A stretch of DNA of 15,454 nucleotides from DAOTUB01 sp034437455 (GTDB lineage Bacteria > Chloroflexota > Anaerolineae > B4-G1), in NCBI GenBank assembly GCA_034437455.1, contig DAOTUB010000186.1:1-15454 (forward strand), given 5' to 3'. The notes below the pieces were generated by a model that was not told where the DNA came from, ran no database searches, and saw only the letters and a program-made list of their open reading frames with translations. A program made the translations under genes and the position numbers. Within the stretch, counting starts at the first letter, position 1. The number at the start of each line of letters is the position of its first letter. Below, piece after piece: positions 7,506 to 15,250 of this stretch.

Positions 7506-8293
7506 AAACTCTGCACAAAATCAGGATTGTGTTGAATGGGTTATTAGGGCCTCTTCCATGTCCCAGGAAGTGGGTTTTTGTTGTGGGATGCTATAATTCA
7601 GGCACAACCTTGCTGCATAATCTCCTGGCAAGTCATCCTGATGTCGGGAGTATGCCAGATGAAGGACAGTTTTACACGGATCAGCTTTTACTTCCGCGAG
7701 CAGTGAAGCTACCTCGGTTGTGGGCTATTGAGCCAGAGTGGTTCTATATGGATGAAAACAGTGGTCAGAATGTTAACTTGAACAGATTAAAGCGACAGTG
7801 GGGTGCTCGTTATAATGACCCCACACGTCCAGTCTTACTAGAAAAATCGCCGACTAATGCCGCGCGCACACTTTGGCTCCAAAAGTACTTTGAGAATGCT
7901 TACTTTATCGGCATCATACGCAACGGTTATGCAGTTGCTGAGGGGATTCGTCGCAAGGCAGGGCACCCTCTGAAAGTTGCGGCAGCACAATGGGCACGGT
8001 CAAGTGAAATTATGCTCCGTGATTTCGATATGTTATGTAACAAAAAATTGATTCGCTACGAAACACTGACGGATTCCCCTAAAGAAACTTTTAGAGAAAC
8101 TCTAGAGTTCCTTGATTTGGATCCGGGCGAGTTATGCATTAAAGACCGAGTCTGGCAAATCCATGAACAGACTGCTCAGATTAGAAATATGAATGATCGC
8201 TCCTTTTCGGCATTAGGTGTTCAAGATCGACAGGTTATAGAATCTGTTGCTGGCGACTTTTTGAATGAATTGGGTTATGAGGCTTCGGGCTAG
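7502..8293 (+). CDS. Second sulfotransferase-like protein, shorter and divergent
   Basis: A 263-aa protein with the sulfotransferase plan. FVVGCYNSGTTLLHNLLASH (about 26-45) is the PAPS 5'-loop, LLEKSPTNAARTLWLQKYF follows, and FIGIIRNGYAVAEGIRRKAG (R140) is the 3'-phosphate loop. IRYETLTDSPKETFRETLEFL is the expected later segment. The normal PKSGTT or SPRSGTT motif is CYNSGTT here, so both the Pro and the Lys/Arg positions are changed (Y31, N32), which may weaken PAPS binding or signal another substrate. It starts inside the previous gene (ATGA overlap), so the two sulfotransferases are translationally coupled and may act on the same product. No signal peptide or membrane segment is evident. 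Confidence 0.8.
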   Translation: MKTLHKIRIVLNGLLGPLPCPRKWVFVVGCYNSGTTLLHNLLASHPDVGSMPDEGQFYTDQLLLPRAVKLPRLWAIEPEWFYMDENSGQNVNLNRLKRQWGARYNDPTRPVLLEKSPTNAARTLWLQKYFENAYFIGIIRNGYAVAEGIRRKAGHPLKVAAAQWARSSEIMLRDFDMLCNKKLIRYETLTDSPKETFRETLEFLDLDPGELCIKDRVWQIHEQTAQIRNMNDRSFSALGVQDRQVIESVAGDFLNELGYEASG

Positions 8294-8384
8294 TAGGTTT
8301 GTGCATGAATTTCAAAGAACGCTGAGCATGGTCGCGTAGAACAGTGTCATCTGGATGACTGGGATAGAATTATACTGGGGTTGT

Positions 8385-8560
8385 TGCACAATAAGCAAAA
8401 GCGAGTAAACTATACTCCGATAACATAATCTGAGGGCTGTATGAAAATTCGCTACCAGCACCTGAGTCGGAAACCACATTTGTTCAAAAGCTTCTTTGGG
8501 GTGACTATGATCGGCTTTGTGGTGATCGGATGAAGGAATTGGAATATACTCTAGGTTAAG
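8385..8560 (+). pseudogene. Decayed IS transposase N-terminus (IS5-like)
   Basis: This is the main content of the roughly 300-bp gap between the second sulfotransferase and the flippase. ATG 8441 opens a 30-codon frame, MKIRYQHLSRKPHLFKSFFG, that ends in TGA at 8531-8533. It resembles the N-terminal helix of IS5-type transposases, where an RxP..F....GV motif begins the protein. After the VT at about 8503-8508 the reading continues in another frame as YDRLCGDRMKELEYTLG before stopping near 8560. So there is at least one frameshift and the rest of the gene is gone. The region upstream (TTGTTGCACAATAAGC near 8381) could be the element's left end. No right end was identified. It probably marks an old insertion between the two halves of the locus. 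Confidence 0.5.
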
Positions 8561-8598
8561 TCATCAGACGGTGTTGTGCATAAGGTGTGGCGGTTCAA

Positions 8599-10083
8599 AT
8601 GAGTGATTTCAGGCATAAGACCATAAATGGCATTGCTTGGAGCGTTGTTAGTAAATTCGGGCGAATGGCTCTCAAGTTTATAATTGACGTCATTCTTGCT
8701 CGCTTGTTGTCTCCCCGTGAATTTGGCCTTGTTGCAATGATCACGGTCATTACCAGTTTCGCTAGCATTTTTGCCGAATTGGGTTTCAGCTCCGCCTTGG
8801 TCCAAAAACGAGATGTACGCCGAGAGCATTGGTCATCCGTTTTTTGGTTAAACTTGGGGGCGGGTTTGCTGCTGACTTTGATCTTTATGGCGGGGGCTCC
8901 GCTGGTCGCCCGTTTCTATGATGAAGCATTGTTGGTCCCGCTGACAGTGTTTATCGCAACCAATTTTTTAATTAGCTCTTTGAACATTGTGCAGAACACG
9001 CTCTTGACCAAAGAGTTAAATTTTCGCGTGTTGTCTATTGTAGAAATTTCTGCTGTCGGGCTTTCTGGCTTGGTTGCCATTATTATGGCTTATGCGGGAT
9101 TGGGAGTGTGGAGCTTGGCTGCACAATCGGTCATTTTGTCGGCAGTGACTGCTATTTTGCTGTGGAAGCTCAATGATTGGCGGCCGGAATTCACCTTTCA
9201 GTGGAACGCTGTAAAAGATTTGCTAGGGTTTAGTATGAATTTGTTCGGCACTCAGGTGCTCAACTACTGGGTCCGTAACATTGATTATTTGCTGATCGGG
9301 AGATTTTTGGGAACAAGTCCCTTGGGTGTTTATAATAAGGCTTACGATGTAATGTTGTTCCCCCTTGTTAGTGTATCTCGTGTGCTATCCAGAGTTATGT
9401 TTCCCTCTTTTTCAATCATCCAAAAAGAGAAGCAACGGGTAAGGGATTTATATTTAAGGATGACGCGCACTATAGCTTTAATCACTTTTCCCATGATGTT
9501 GGGCCTTTTTGTTATTGTTCAACCTTTTGTGATGACTGTCTTTGGCTCTAAATGGGCAGAGATGATCCCTGTGCTGCGCGTGCTTTGTTTGGTAGGCATG
9601 TCCCAGTCCATCGGTACACTGAATGGGAACTTGTATTTGTCCCAGGGATGTGCAGATTTGCAATTCAAGGTTGGACTTTTTGTCAAAGCAAATGCGATTT
9701 TGGGAATTGTAATTGGCTTGAGATGGGGCATTTTGGGAGTCGCCATTTGTTATGCGATTTCTTCGGCTATCAATTCTTATCCTGCGTTCTTTTTTGCTGG
9801 GCGTTTGGTAGATTTGACATATTGGCAATTGCTGCGTAATCTTTCTGGAGTATTTAGCTGTGCTGTGGCTATGGCAGCGCTGGTTTGGGGTATGGGTAGG
9901 CTATTACCTGCTGCTTGGCCTTACTGGGCAAGCTTGGTAGCACAGGTTTCCTTTGGAATAGTAGCTTATGGAGCGTTGATTCATCTTTCACGTCTGAAAG
10001 CTTATCTGGAATTTCGCGAGCTAATTGTTGAGCAGACGAGATTTTATTTCCGGCGGCTCCCGTCCAGGAAGGTAGAAGTTTAG
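8599..10083 (+). CDS. Wzx-like lipid-linked oligosaccharide flippase
   Basis: A 494-aa membrane protein rich in hydrophobic segments, about 12-14 by eye. The N-terminus is typical of polysaccharide-biosynthesis exporters: SDFRHKTINGIAWSVVSKFG, then LARLLSPREFGLVAMITV, then FAELGFSSALVQKRDVRREH. This pattern matches the MOP superfamily (Polysacc_synt), whose Wzx members flip undecaprenyl-linked oligosaccharides to the outer face of the membrane. A later segment, NYWVRNIDYLLIGRFLGTSPLGVYNKAYDVMLFP, is also characteristic. The length suits the family. ATG 8599 is preferred over GTG 8587 because MSDFRHKT is the usual type of start; the only upstream Shine-Dalgarno-like run is AAGGTG at 8582-8587, 11 bases away. 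It sits just before the glycosyltransferase and ligase genes, consistent with a Wzx/Wzy-type pathway. Confidence 0.9.
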   Translation: MSDFRHKTINGIAWSVVSKFGRMALKFIIDVILARLLSPREFGLVAMITVITSFASIFAELGFSSALVQKRDVRREHWSSVFWLNLGAGLLLTLIFMAGAPLVARFYDEALLVPLTVFIATNFLISSLNIVQNTLLTKELNFRVLSIVEISAVGLSGLVAIIMAYAGLGVWSLAAQSVILSAVTAILLWKLNDWRPEFTFQWNAVKDLLGFSMNLFGTQVLNYWVRNIDYLLIGRFLGTSPLGVYNKAYDVMLFPLVSVSRVLSRVMFPSFSIIQKEKQRVRDLYLRMTRTIALITFPMMLGLFVIVQPFVMTVFGSKWAEMIPVLRVLCLVGMSQSIGTLNGNLYLSQGCADLQFKVGLFVKANAILGIVIGLRWGILGVAICYAISSAINSYPAFFFAGRLVDLTYWQLLRNLSGVFSCAVAMAALVWGMGRLLPAAWPYWASLVAQVSFGIVAYGALIHLSRLKAYLEFRELIVEQTRFYFRRLPSRKVEV

Positions 10084-10131
10084 TTCTTTTACGAATGCTA
10101 ACTTGCAAGCAATCTCTGGGGCGCGAAATCG

Positions 10132-11304
10132 ATGAAAGATAAAAACTGCAAAGAGTTGACCGTAGCACACTCGGTAAAGCGGTGGTTACCTCTGACCCAG
10201 ACGTGGATTTTTAACCAATTGAAGTGTATGGATGCGGTGCATTCCATCGTCCTGGTCAATACCACTCTCAACCTTGACTTGTTCCCTTGGGCTCCTATTT
10301 ACCGATCGGACAAGATAAACTATTGGATATCCAAGTTGACGCGGAAACTAGGGTTGGGATACCGACGTTATTCCTCTGTCTATGATGTTGGCATTCGGGA
10401 ACATCGACCGAAGATTGTGCATTCTCATTTCGGTGATAAGGGATGGTATGATTTACCATTGGTGCAGAAGTATGGGTTGAAACAAGTTGTGACCTTTTAC
10501 GGCTTTGACCTGAGTATGTTGCCGGAAAAACACCCTGTGTGGAGAAGACGGTATCACGAACTTTTTGACCAGGCGGACTTGTTTCTTTGTGAAGGCCCTC
10601 ATATGGCGCAAACACTCATAATGCTTGGTTGCCCCGAAGAAAAGGTCAAGGTGCACAGATTGGGCGTAGATTTAGACAAAATACCTTACGTGCCTAGATC
10701 GCTGAGTAAAGATGATCGTTTGAAAGTTTTAATTGCGGGTGCTTTCCGTGAGAAAAAGGGCATTCCCTATGCTTTGGAGGCATTGGGTCAGTTACAAGAT
10801 CAGATTGATTTAGAGATTACTCTTATTGGTGATGCGGTTAGTGGCAAAAGTAGCCGATTAGAGAAACAAAAAATTCTGTCCGTTTTAGAGCGATACGGTC
10901 TCCAGCCCAAGACACGGATGCTTGGTTTCCAGCCTCACCCTATACTCTTGAAAGAGGCTTATGAGCATCATCTTTTTCTCTCACCTAGCGTCACGTCTGG
11001 CGATGGGGATACCGAGGGGGGCGCGCCGGTGGTGATTATAGAGATGGTGGCTACGGGCATGCCGGTGGTGAGCACGACACATTGCGATATTCCTCAGGTT
11101 GTGCGCTACGAGGGCGTAAATCTATTAGTTGAAGAACGTGATGTGGAGGGTTTGGTGCAGCACGTGCGCTGGCTCGTTGAACATCCAGAAAGATGGGAGA
11201 CTATTACCTCGTCGGGGCGGCAACATGTGGAAGCAGAGTTTGATGCTCGCTCTCAAGCGAAAAAGCTTGAGGAGATATATTTTCAGATCTGTGAAGAATG
11301 CTAG
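10132..11304 (+). CDS. Family 4 glycosyltransferase (WcaL/AmsK-like)
   Basis: A 390-aa GT-B fold enzyme. The N-terminal half has TVAHSVKRWLPLTQTWIFNQ and PKIVHSHFGDKGWYDLPLV, followed by VVTFYGFDLS. All are features of the WcaL/AmsK-type glycosyltransferases of colanic acid and amylovoran clusters. The C-terminal nucleotide-sugar domain begins at about KVLIAGAFREKKGIPYALEA and includes the acidic pair E295 and E304 in DTEGGAPVVIIEMVATGMPV. In family 4 retaining enzymes this motif contacts the donor sugar. It would add one sugar to the growing lipid-linked repeat on the cytoplasmic face. It is the only glycosyltransferase in the window, so further ones must be encoded elsewhere or beyond this segment. 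The stop overlaps the next ORF's ATG (11298) by seven bases. Confidence 0.9.
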   Translation: MKDKNCKELTVAHSVKRWLPLTQTWIFNQLKCMDAVHSIVLVNTTLNLDLFPWAPIYRSDKINYWISKLTRKLGLGYRRYSSVYDVGIREHRPKIVHSHFGDKGWYDLPLVQKYGLKQVVTFYGFDLSMLPEKHPVWRRRYHELFDQADLFLCEGPHMAQTLIMLGCPEEKVKVHRLGVDLDKIPYVPRSLSKDDRLKVLIAGAFREKKGIPYALEALGQLQDQIDLEITLIGDAVSGKSSRLEKQKILSVLERYGLQPKTRMLGFQPHPILLKEAYEHHLFLSPSVTSGDGDTEGGAPVVIIEMVATGMPVVSTTHCDIPQVVRYEGVNLLVEERDVEGLVQHVRWLVEHPERWETITSSGRQHVEAEFDARSQAKKLEEIYFQICEEC

Positions 11305-11849
11305 ACCTTCTTATCAAGCGGCGGTTGTCTACCAAGTGGAGATTTTTAGTTGGTGCGATTTTTGCGCTTTTGTTTATCGGCTTTACTGCCAATGTGTTAG
11401 TCTATCGACTGTCGCTTAACTTGGCTCATGTGATTTTGAATAAGACGCTTTGGCAGAGTGGTAAATCTGCAGTAAAGTGCCAGCAGATGCTTTCTCTTTT
11501 GCAAGTTTCTGTTGGAAGGCAGACTTTTGAAATAGAATACGAGAGACCGTATGCTATGATATCGGCCATAACTGTCGCTGAATATCATCGCAGGCAGAAT
11601 GACTTGTCCGAGGCTGTGACTTGGCTTCGTCGTGCTGCGGATGCTTAGCCCTATCCTCTGTTCAAGGTACGATTATGTTACTAGTTGGGCAAAGATTATT
11701 ACTATAATATCGGATCTGATGCTCTGGCTAACCTGTTGGGATGCAATGAGTTTTGTCTTTTGTGGAGCATGGTGGTGCGACCAAGTTTTTGTATGGATAT
11801 CGTTGCGAATCATCTAGATCAAACTGGATTGGTGTTATCTGTTGTATGA
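11298..11849 (+). pseudogene. Membrane/TPR protein relative, interrupted by two in-frame TAG stops
   Basis: The first 116 codons (11298-11645) give a basic N-terminus, one membrane helix (LVGAIFALLFIGFTANVLVY) and a TPR-like helix pair ending AEYHRRQNDLSEAVTWLRRA. They stop at TAG 11646-11648. Reading on in the same frame gives PYPLFKVRLCY, a second TAG at 11682-11684, then LGKDYYYNIGSDALANL and further residues to TGA 11847-11849. That final TGA overlaps the ligase ATG 11846 as ATGA, the usual coupled arrangement. The intact gene at 13128 aligns without gaps across the first stop: AVTWLRRAADA-stop-PYPL faces AAYWYSQAIHNDPIPL. So this is most simply a nonsense-inactivated relative. The first 116 residues may still be made as a short membrane protein. 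The function is unknown; a link to glycan chain handling is inferred only from position. Confidence 0.6.
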
Positions 11850-13084
11850 TGCAAATAAACTTAGCCTTTGGAAAATTTGAAAAGAGATTTATAATTTTTG
11901 CGCTTTGGTTTGCGACCGTTCCTTTGATACCTTTACTGCGTCAAAGTGGTAATGGTCCAGAGTTGGGTGAGGGGGACGTTTGGATTCGAAACATATGGTA
12001 CGGCATTTACGTCGTAGTGCTATTTTGGGCCTTTGTGCGTAAAAATCGAATCATATATGTGATGATCCAAGATCCGCTCTTGCTTTTCTTGATAGGATTG
12101 ACGCTACTTTCGGTCTTGTGGTCTACTAGTCCAACCATTACCTTGCGTCGTAGCGTTGCTCTGGTTTGCACAACCCTCTTGGGTGTGTATTTGGCGACAA
12201 GATTCAAGCTAAAAGAGCAGCTGCATCTTTTAGCCTGGGCATTTATCATCGCCGCCGTTTTGAGCATAGTGTTTGTTTTGACTCTACCAAAATATGGGAT
12301 TGAGAATGACGGCAGTTGGCGTGGCATATATCAACAAAAGAATGACTTGGGGCGTTACATGGTCTTTGGCGCTGTTGTGTTTTTTCTCTTGGCCCGCAGT
12401 ACTTCTCAGTATTGTTGGCGCTTTTGGATGGGCTTTGGACTTTGCGTAGTTCTATTTATGTTTTCGGACTCAAGAACGGCCTTGCTTGGATTTTTTATGG
12501 TTATAGGATTTTCGCCCCTTTACAAAATCCTGCGACGTAAGTGGCATTATCTTTTGAATGTGCCGTTTTTTATTGCGTTTTTATTGTTTGGTGTAGGTGC
12601 CGGGATATTGATTTATATTTCCAGAGCACCTTTACTAGCTCTCGTTGGTAAAAGTGACACAATAAGCGGGCGCACCATTCTATGGTCTATCTTGTCTGAT
12701 ATGATCGAGCAAAAACCCTGGTTGGGTTATGGGTACAGTGGTTTTTGGTTGGAGAATCATGGAAAAACAATTGAAGTTTGGCAAAGATTGACTTTTTGGC
12801 AACCTAGACATGCTCATAATGGCTTTTTAGAAATTGTGCTTAATCTAGGTCTATTCGGATTGGTGGTATTTGTAGTACACTTTTTGACGACTTTGATTAG
12901 GGCTGTTAGGTGGTTGCGCCTACATAAGACACCTATTGATATTTGGCCTATAGCTTGTCTGATTTTTACCTTTTCGGCAGGTTTGACAGGAAGCGTTTTC
13001 CTGGAGAGGAACAATCTCTTTTGGATTCTTTATGTAACGACCAGTTTCACCCTGCTCATTCAACGCGAACGGGTCCAAAAGTGA
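11846..13084 (+). CDS. O-antigen ligase/polymerase family membrane protein (Wzy_C)
   Basis: A 412-aa polytopic protein with about ten or more hydrophobic segments. The Wzy_C region is recognisable from three pieces: DGSWRGIYQQKNDLGRYMVF (about 151-171), SGRTILWSILSDMIEQKPWLGYGYSGFW (about 271-300), and a conserved HAHNGFLEIVLNLGLFGL (about 320-340). In O-antigen ligases and ExoQ/Wzy-type polymerases a histidine and arginines in the outer loops act on the undecaprenyl-diphosphate-linked glycan. The enzyme would therefore act on the outer face of the membrane, either polymerising the flipped repeat or transferring it to an acceptor; sequence alone does not separate the two. ATG 11846 or 11849 fits because no hydrophobic segment precedes it and it overlaps the preceding (decayed) gene. 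The frame stays open back to 11753, but those codons look unlike protein. Confidence 0.88.
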   Translation: MMQINLAFGKFEKRFIIFALWFATVPLIPLLRQSGNGPELGEGDVWIRNIWYGIYVVVLFWAFVRKNRIIYVMIQDPLLLFLIGLTLLSVLWSTSPTITLRRSVALVCTTLLGVYLATRFKLKEQLHLLAWAFIIAAVLSIVFVLTLPKYGIENDGSWRGIYQQKNDLGRYMVFGAVVFFLLARSTSQYCWRFWMGFGLCVVLFMFSDSRTALLGFFMVIGFSPLYKILRRKWHYLLNVPFFIAFLLFGVGAGILIYISRAPLLALVGKSDTISGRTILWSILSDMIEQKPWLGYGYSGFWLENHGKTIEVWQRLTFWQPRHAHNGFLEIVLNLGLFGLVVFVVHFLTTLIRAVRWLRLHKTPIDIWPIACLIFTFSAGLTGSVFLERNNLFWILYVTTSFTLLIQRERVQK

Positions 13085-13127
13085 TCGTTTCGCCAAAAAT
13101 AAATATGAGTCAAGTGCGGATGTAAGC

Positions 13128-13973
13128 ATGGAAACTATCGATTGGACAGCTTGGTGTAGAAGAATTGTGTTGGTATTACTAATCACTTTCTTTTTTATGC
13201 AAGACATCAAGACTTTTGTTCACAAAAACTTGTCCAGTTTGTGTTTCACCCAGGCGCTAGTTACCGATTACATTGTCGCTACAGATCGGCAGGCAAAGCT
13301 GAATAGATTTTTAGCGTACTCTCATTTGGAACCTAACGCGATCCACTCGTTGGAAGGCGAAACCTCCCAAGCGACTATGATCCGGTCTTTGTTTATGGGC
13401 GAATACCATCGCTTTCAGGGAGATATGGAAGTAGCGGCATACTGGTATTCTCAAGCCATACACAATGATCCCATCCCCCTTGAGCAGCGTGCTCTGTCTT
13501 ATATTCCCTCCGCTAGGTTGCTACCGGATGGGAATGTGTTAGTTGACGACATGTCCCATATAGACAATTGGCAGGTCGTTAACCCGACCAATGTCATAGA
13601 TATCACTTTTGAAAATAGAGATGGCTTGGGGTTTATTTCTTATCAGAATGATTTGGAACGACGGGATTATCTTGTGTATACTGTATCCGCTGGCGTGCTT
13701 CCTTTGATCTATCATCCAGTTCTGAGCCTACGAGTCAAGCTTACGACCGGATCGTATCTATCTGTTGCAGCAAAGGTAGATGGTGTCACTCAAAGGTATC
13801 TAAGTTATTATCAAGGCACTGGAGAGTGGGAAACGTTGAGGATCCCATTGCAAGGTTCTGCGCTTTACAAGTTAAGATTTATACTCAGTGAACCAGGCAA
13901 GGAGGCTAGAACTAGCAATTATAGCATTTGGATTGATTGGATAAAATTGGAGTTGGATACTTTTGCGCAATGA
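13128..13973 (+). CDS. Membrane-anchored TPR-like protein with CBM-like C-terminus
   Basis: A 281-aa protein I cannot assign to a named family. The N-terminus holds one membrane helix (RIVLVLLITFFFMQDIKTFV, about 12-31). A helical section follows with a TPR-like unit (MGEYHRFQGDMEVAAYWYSQ, about 89-108). The last 135 residues look like a beta-sandwich carbohydrate-binding module: LVDDMSHIDNWQV opens it and WETLRIPLQGSALYKLRFIL plus YSIWIDWIKLEL closes it, a pattern common in CBM6/CBM35-like and galactose-binding folds. With one N-terminal anchor the rest probably lies outside the membrane. It follows the ligase gene by 43 bases, and its N-terminal half matches the broken gene before the ligase. 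A role in holding or guiding the surface glycan near the ligase is an inference. The Shine-Dalgarno sequence is weak. Confidence 0.7.
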   Translation: METIDWTAWCRRIVLVLLITFFFMQDIKTFVHKNLSSLCFTQALVTDYIVATDRQAKLNRFLAYSHLEPNAIHSLEGETSQATMIRSLFMGEYHRFQGDMEVAAYWYSQAIHNDPIPLEQRALSYIPSARLLPDGNVLVDDMSHIDNWQVVNPTNVIDITFENRDGLGFISYQNDLERRDYLVYTVSAGVLPLIYHPVLSLRVKLTTGSYLSVAAKVDGVTQRYLSYYQGTGEWETLRIPLQGSALYKLRFILSEPGKEARTSNYSIWIDWIKLELDTFAQ

Positions 13974-14009
13974 CCATGGTGGGCGGGGAATGTTGTCATT
14001 AGTGTATCT

Positions 14010-14014
14010 GGAGG
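14010..14014 (+). promoter_or_regulatory. Ribosome binding site of third sulfotransferase
   Basis: GGAGG lies nine bases before ATG 14024 and supports that start, which places the PAPS loop 12 residues in, as usual for the Sulfotransfer_2 type. Confidence 0.55.
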
Positions 14015-14023
14015 ATCAGAAAA

Positions 14024-14782
14024 ATGATCATCAGTCATAACCACAGGTATTTATTCATTCAAATCCCACATACGGCTTCAACAGCTATCGGCAGAGAGCT
14101 CTGTGAAATGTACGATGGTGTCCGTATTTTGCACAAACATGCGCATTATTTAGAATTCGAGCGAGTGGCAAGCCCTGAGGAAAGAAAGTATTTTGTCTTT
14201 GCTGGTATTCGAAATCCTATGGATATAGCCGTTACTAAATATTTCAAGTACAAAACTAATCACAAATCCCAGTTCACTGATCCGGGCAATCTGTTGGAAC
14301 ACGGGGGACATATCTCGAATGAGCACTTGAGACATTTTCACTTTATTCAAGGTACCGGAGCCGATTTTGCTACCTATTTCGAAAAATTTTACAGATGGCC
14401 TTATAGTAACATGCTAAGTGTATCACAACAATACTGTGATTTTATCATTCGTTTTGAACGTCTACAGGATGATTTTTCGACTGCGTTAAAGTTAATCGGA
14501 ATTAAGCAAGAAAGATCTTTGCCCGAGGCCAATCCTACAAATCAAAAAAAGGGAGACTTTTTGCAGTATTACACTCCGGCGGTTAGGGGTCAAGCCAGAC
14601 GGGTATTTGGCCCTTTTATGCGGAAATGGGAATATGATTTCCCGCCCGAGTTGGGAGATTACTCGGTGTCTTGGTTTAATCAACTGGAGTTTCGGATCAT
14701 AGAGTGTATCAAGAATTTTGTTTGGAAGTATATAAAGGGTAGTCCAGGTTTTTATGGACGGTTATTTAGAAAGTTGTGGTAA
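14024..14782 (+). CDS. Third sulfotransferase-like protein (Sulfotransfer_2-like)
   Basis: A 252-aa protein of a different sulfotransferase branch from the other two. It begins MIISHNHRYLFIQIPHTAST, where IPHTASTAIGRELCEMY stands for the IPKTGSTS PAPS loop of Sulfotransfer_2 enzymes such as chondroitin and heparan sulfotransferases. FAGIRNPMDIAVTKYFKYK (R63, N64, P65) is the 3'-phosphate loop, matching the VRNPYDR type. The lysine of the first loop is His16. Later, FIIRFERLQDDFSTALKLIGI is the usual segment and NPTNQKKGDFLQYYTPAV resembles the C-terminal portion of the family. It should use PAPS to sulfate a glycan or glycolipid, with unknown acceptor. It is the last plus-strand gene of the locus and is followed by mobile-element debris. 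Confidence 0.75.
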   Translation: MIISHNHRYLFIQIPHTASTAIGRELCEMYDGVRILHKHAHYLEFERVASPEERKYFVFAGIRNPMDIAVTKYFKYKTNHKSQFTDPGNLLEHGGHISNEHLRHFHFIQGTGADFATYFEKFYRWPYSNMLSVSQQYCDFIIRFERLQDDFSTALKLIGIKQERSLPEANPTNQKKGDFLQYYTPAVRGQARRVFGPFMRKWEYDFPPELGDYSVSWFNQLEFRIIECIKNFVWKYIKGSPGFYGRLFRKLW

Positions 14783-14873
14783 CTTTAGTTTCGGGTAACT
14801 GAAACCACTCCAAGGTCAGATTGGAGCGGAAAGAACCTTAACATTCTTTGGAAAAGCTCGTAAAAGAGCGTAG

Positions 14874-15250
14874 CTAGGTAGGTACAGACTGTTTTGAACG
14901 CTTGTGACCAAGAATTCCCTTTGGCAAGTGGTCGGTCACGGAGGACTTTTTGCGAATTCGACCTTGCTCAGGGAGTGGCAGATCTGAGAAAGGCGTGCGA
15001 GCCAGCCGACGACGTAGACGTCCTGGATTGCGTCGAGGGTCGCGATTCCAGAACCCGGTAGGGATAGGGGGCAAGATGGCTGACAGACAAGTTTGGATAG
15101 AGTCAGCAAGCAAGGATAATTCAGGTAGCCGGTAGCAACTTTCCACAGCGGAGGCAAATTGACGGCGAGCATCAACCATGTGCTTGCTCGCCAAGGGCAA
15201 TTGTTCAATGGGCCAGCGGTCGTAATAGATTGCCCACAAGTCAGGTCCAT
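14874..15250 (-). pseudogene. Transposase C-terminal fragment
   Basis: The minus-strand frame reads DLWAIYYDRWPIEQLPLASK, then ARRQFASAVESCYRLPEL, IPTGFWNRDPRRNPGRLRRR and KSSVTDHLPKGILGHKRSKQ, ending at TAG (14874-14876). I recognise this as the C-terminus of a transposase type seen in Chloroflexota genomes, recalled from memory and not checked. The DRWPIEQ motif holds the last acidic catalytic residue of DDE transposases. The N-terminal two thirds is missing: upstream of about 15250 the sequence becomes the end of an IS3-family element, and an in-frame stop (15255-15257) follows. It is therefore a remnant truncated by, or next to, that insertion. A second open frame on the same strand (14936-15250) is only a shadow. 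Confidence 0.6.

Noticed and set aside
11646..11684. TAG recoding (for example pyrrolysine) as an explanation of the two in-frame stops
   Set aside because: Four other genes here (ending 6462, 8293, 10083 and 11304) use TAG as a normal terminal stop, and nothing suggests a recoding signal; nonsense mutation is simpler.
11753..11845. N-terminal extension of the ligase frame
   Set aside because: Translation gives unlikely protein (HGGATKFLYGYRCESSRSN), and the ATG at 11846 forms the usual ATGA overlap with the preceding frame.
13105..13125. Six-codon ORF just before the 13128 gene
   Set aside because: Too short, with no Shine-Dalgarno sequence or attenuator structure visible.
14788..14826. 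Hairpins after the third sulfotransferase (GTTTC/GAAAC and CTCCAA/TTGGAG) as a terminator
   Set aside because: The stems are only 5-6 bp and neither is followed by a T-run, so an intrinsic terminator is not supported.
14936..15250. Minus-strand ORF of 104 codons
   Set aside because: It is a shadow frame of the transposase remnant, whose own frame reads DRWPIEQ and PTGFWNRDP.
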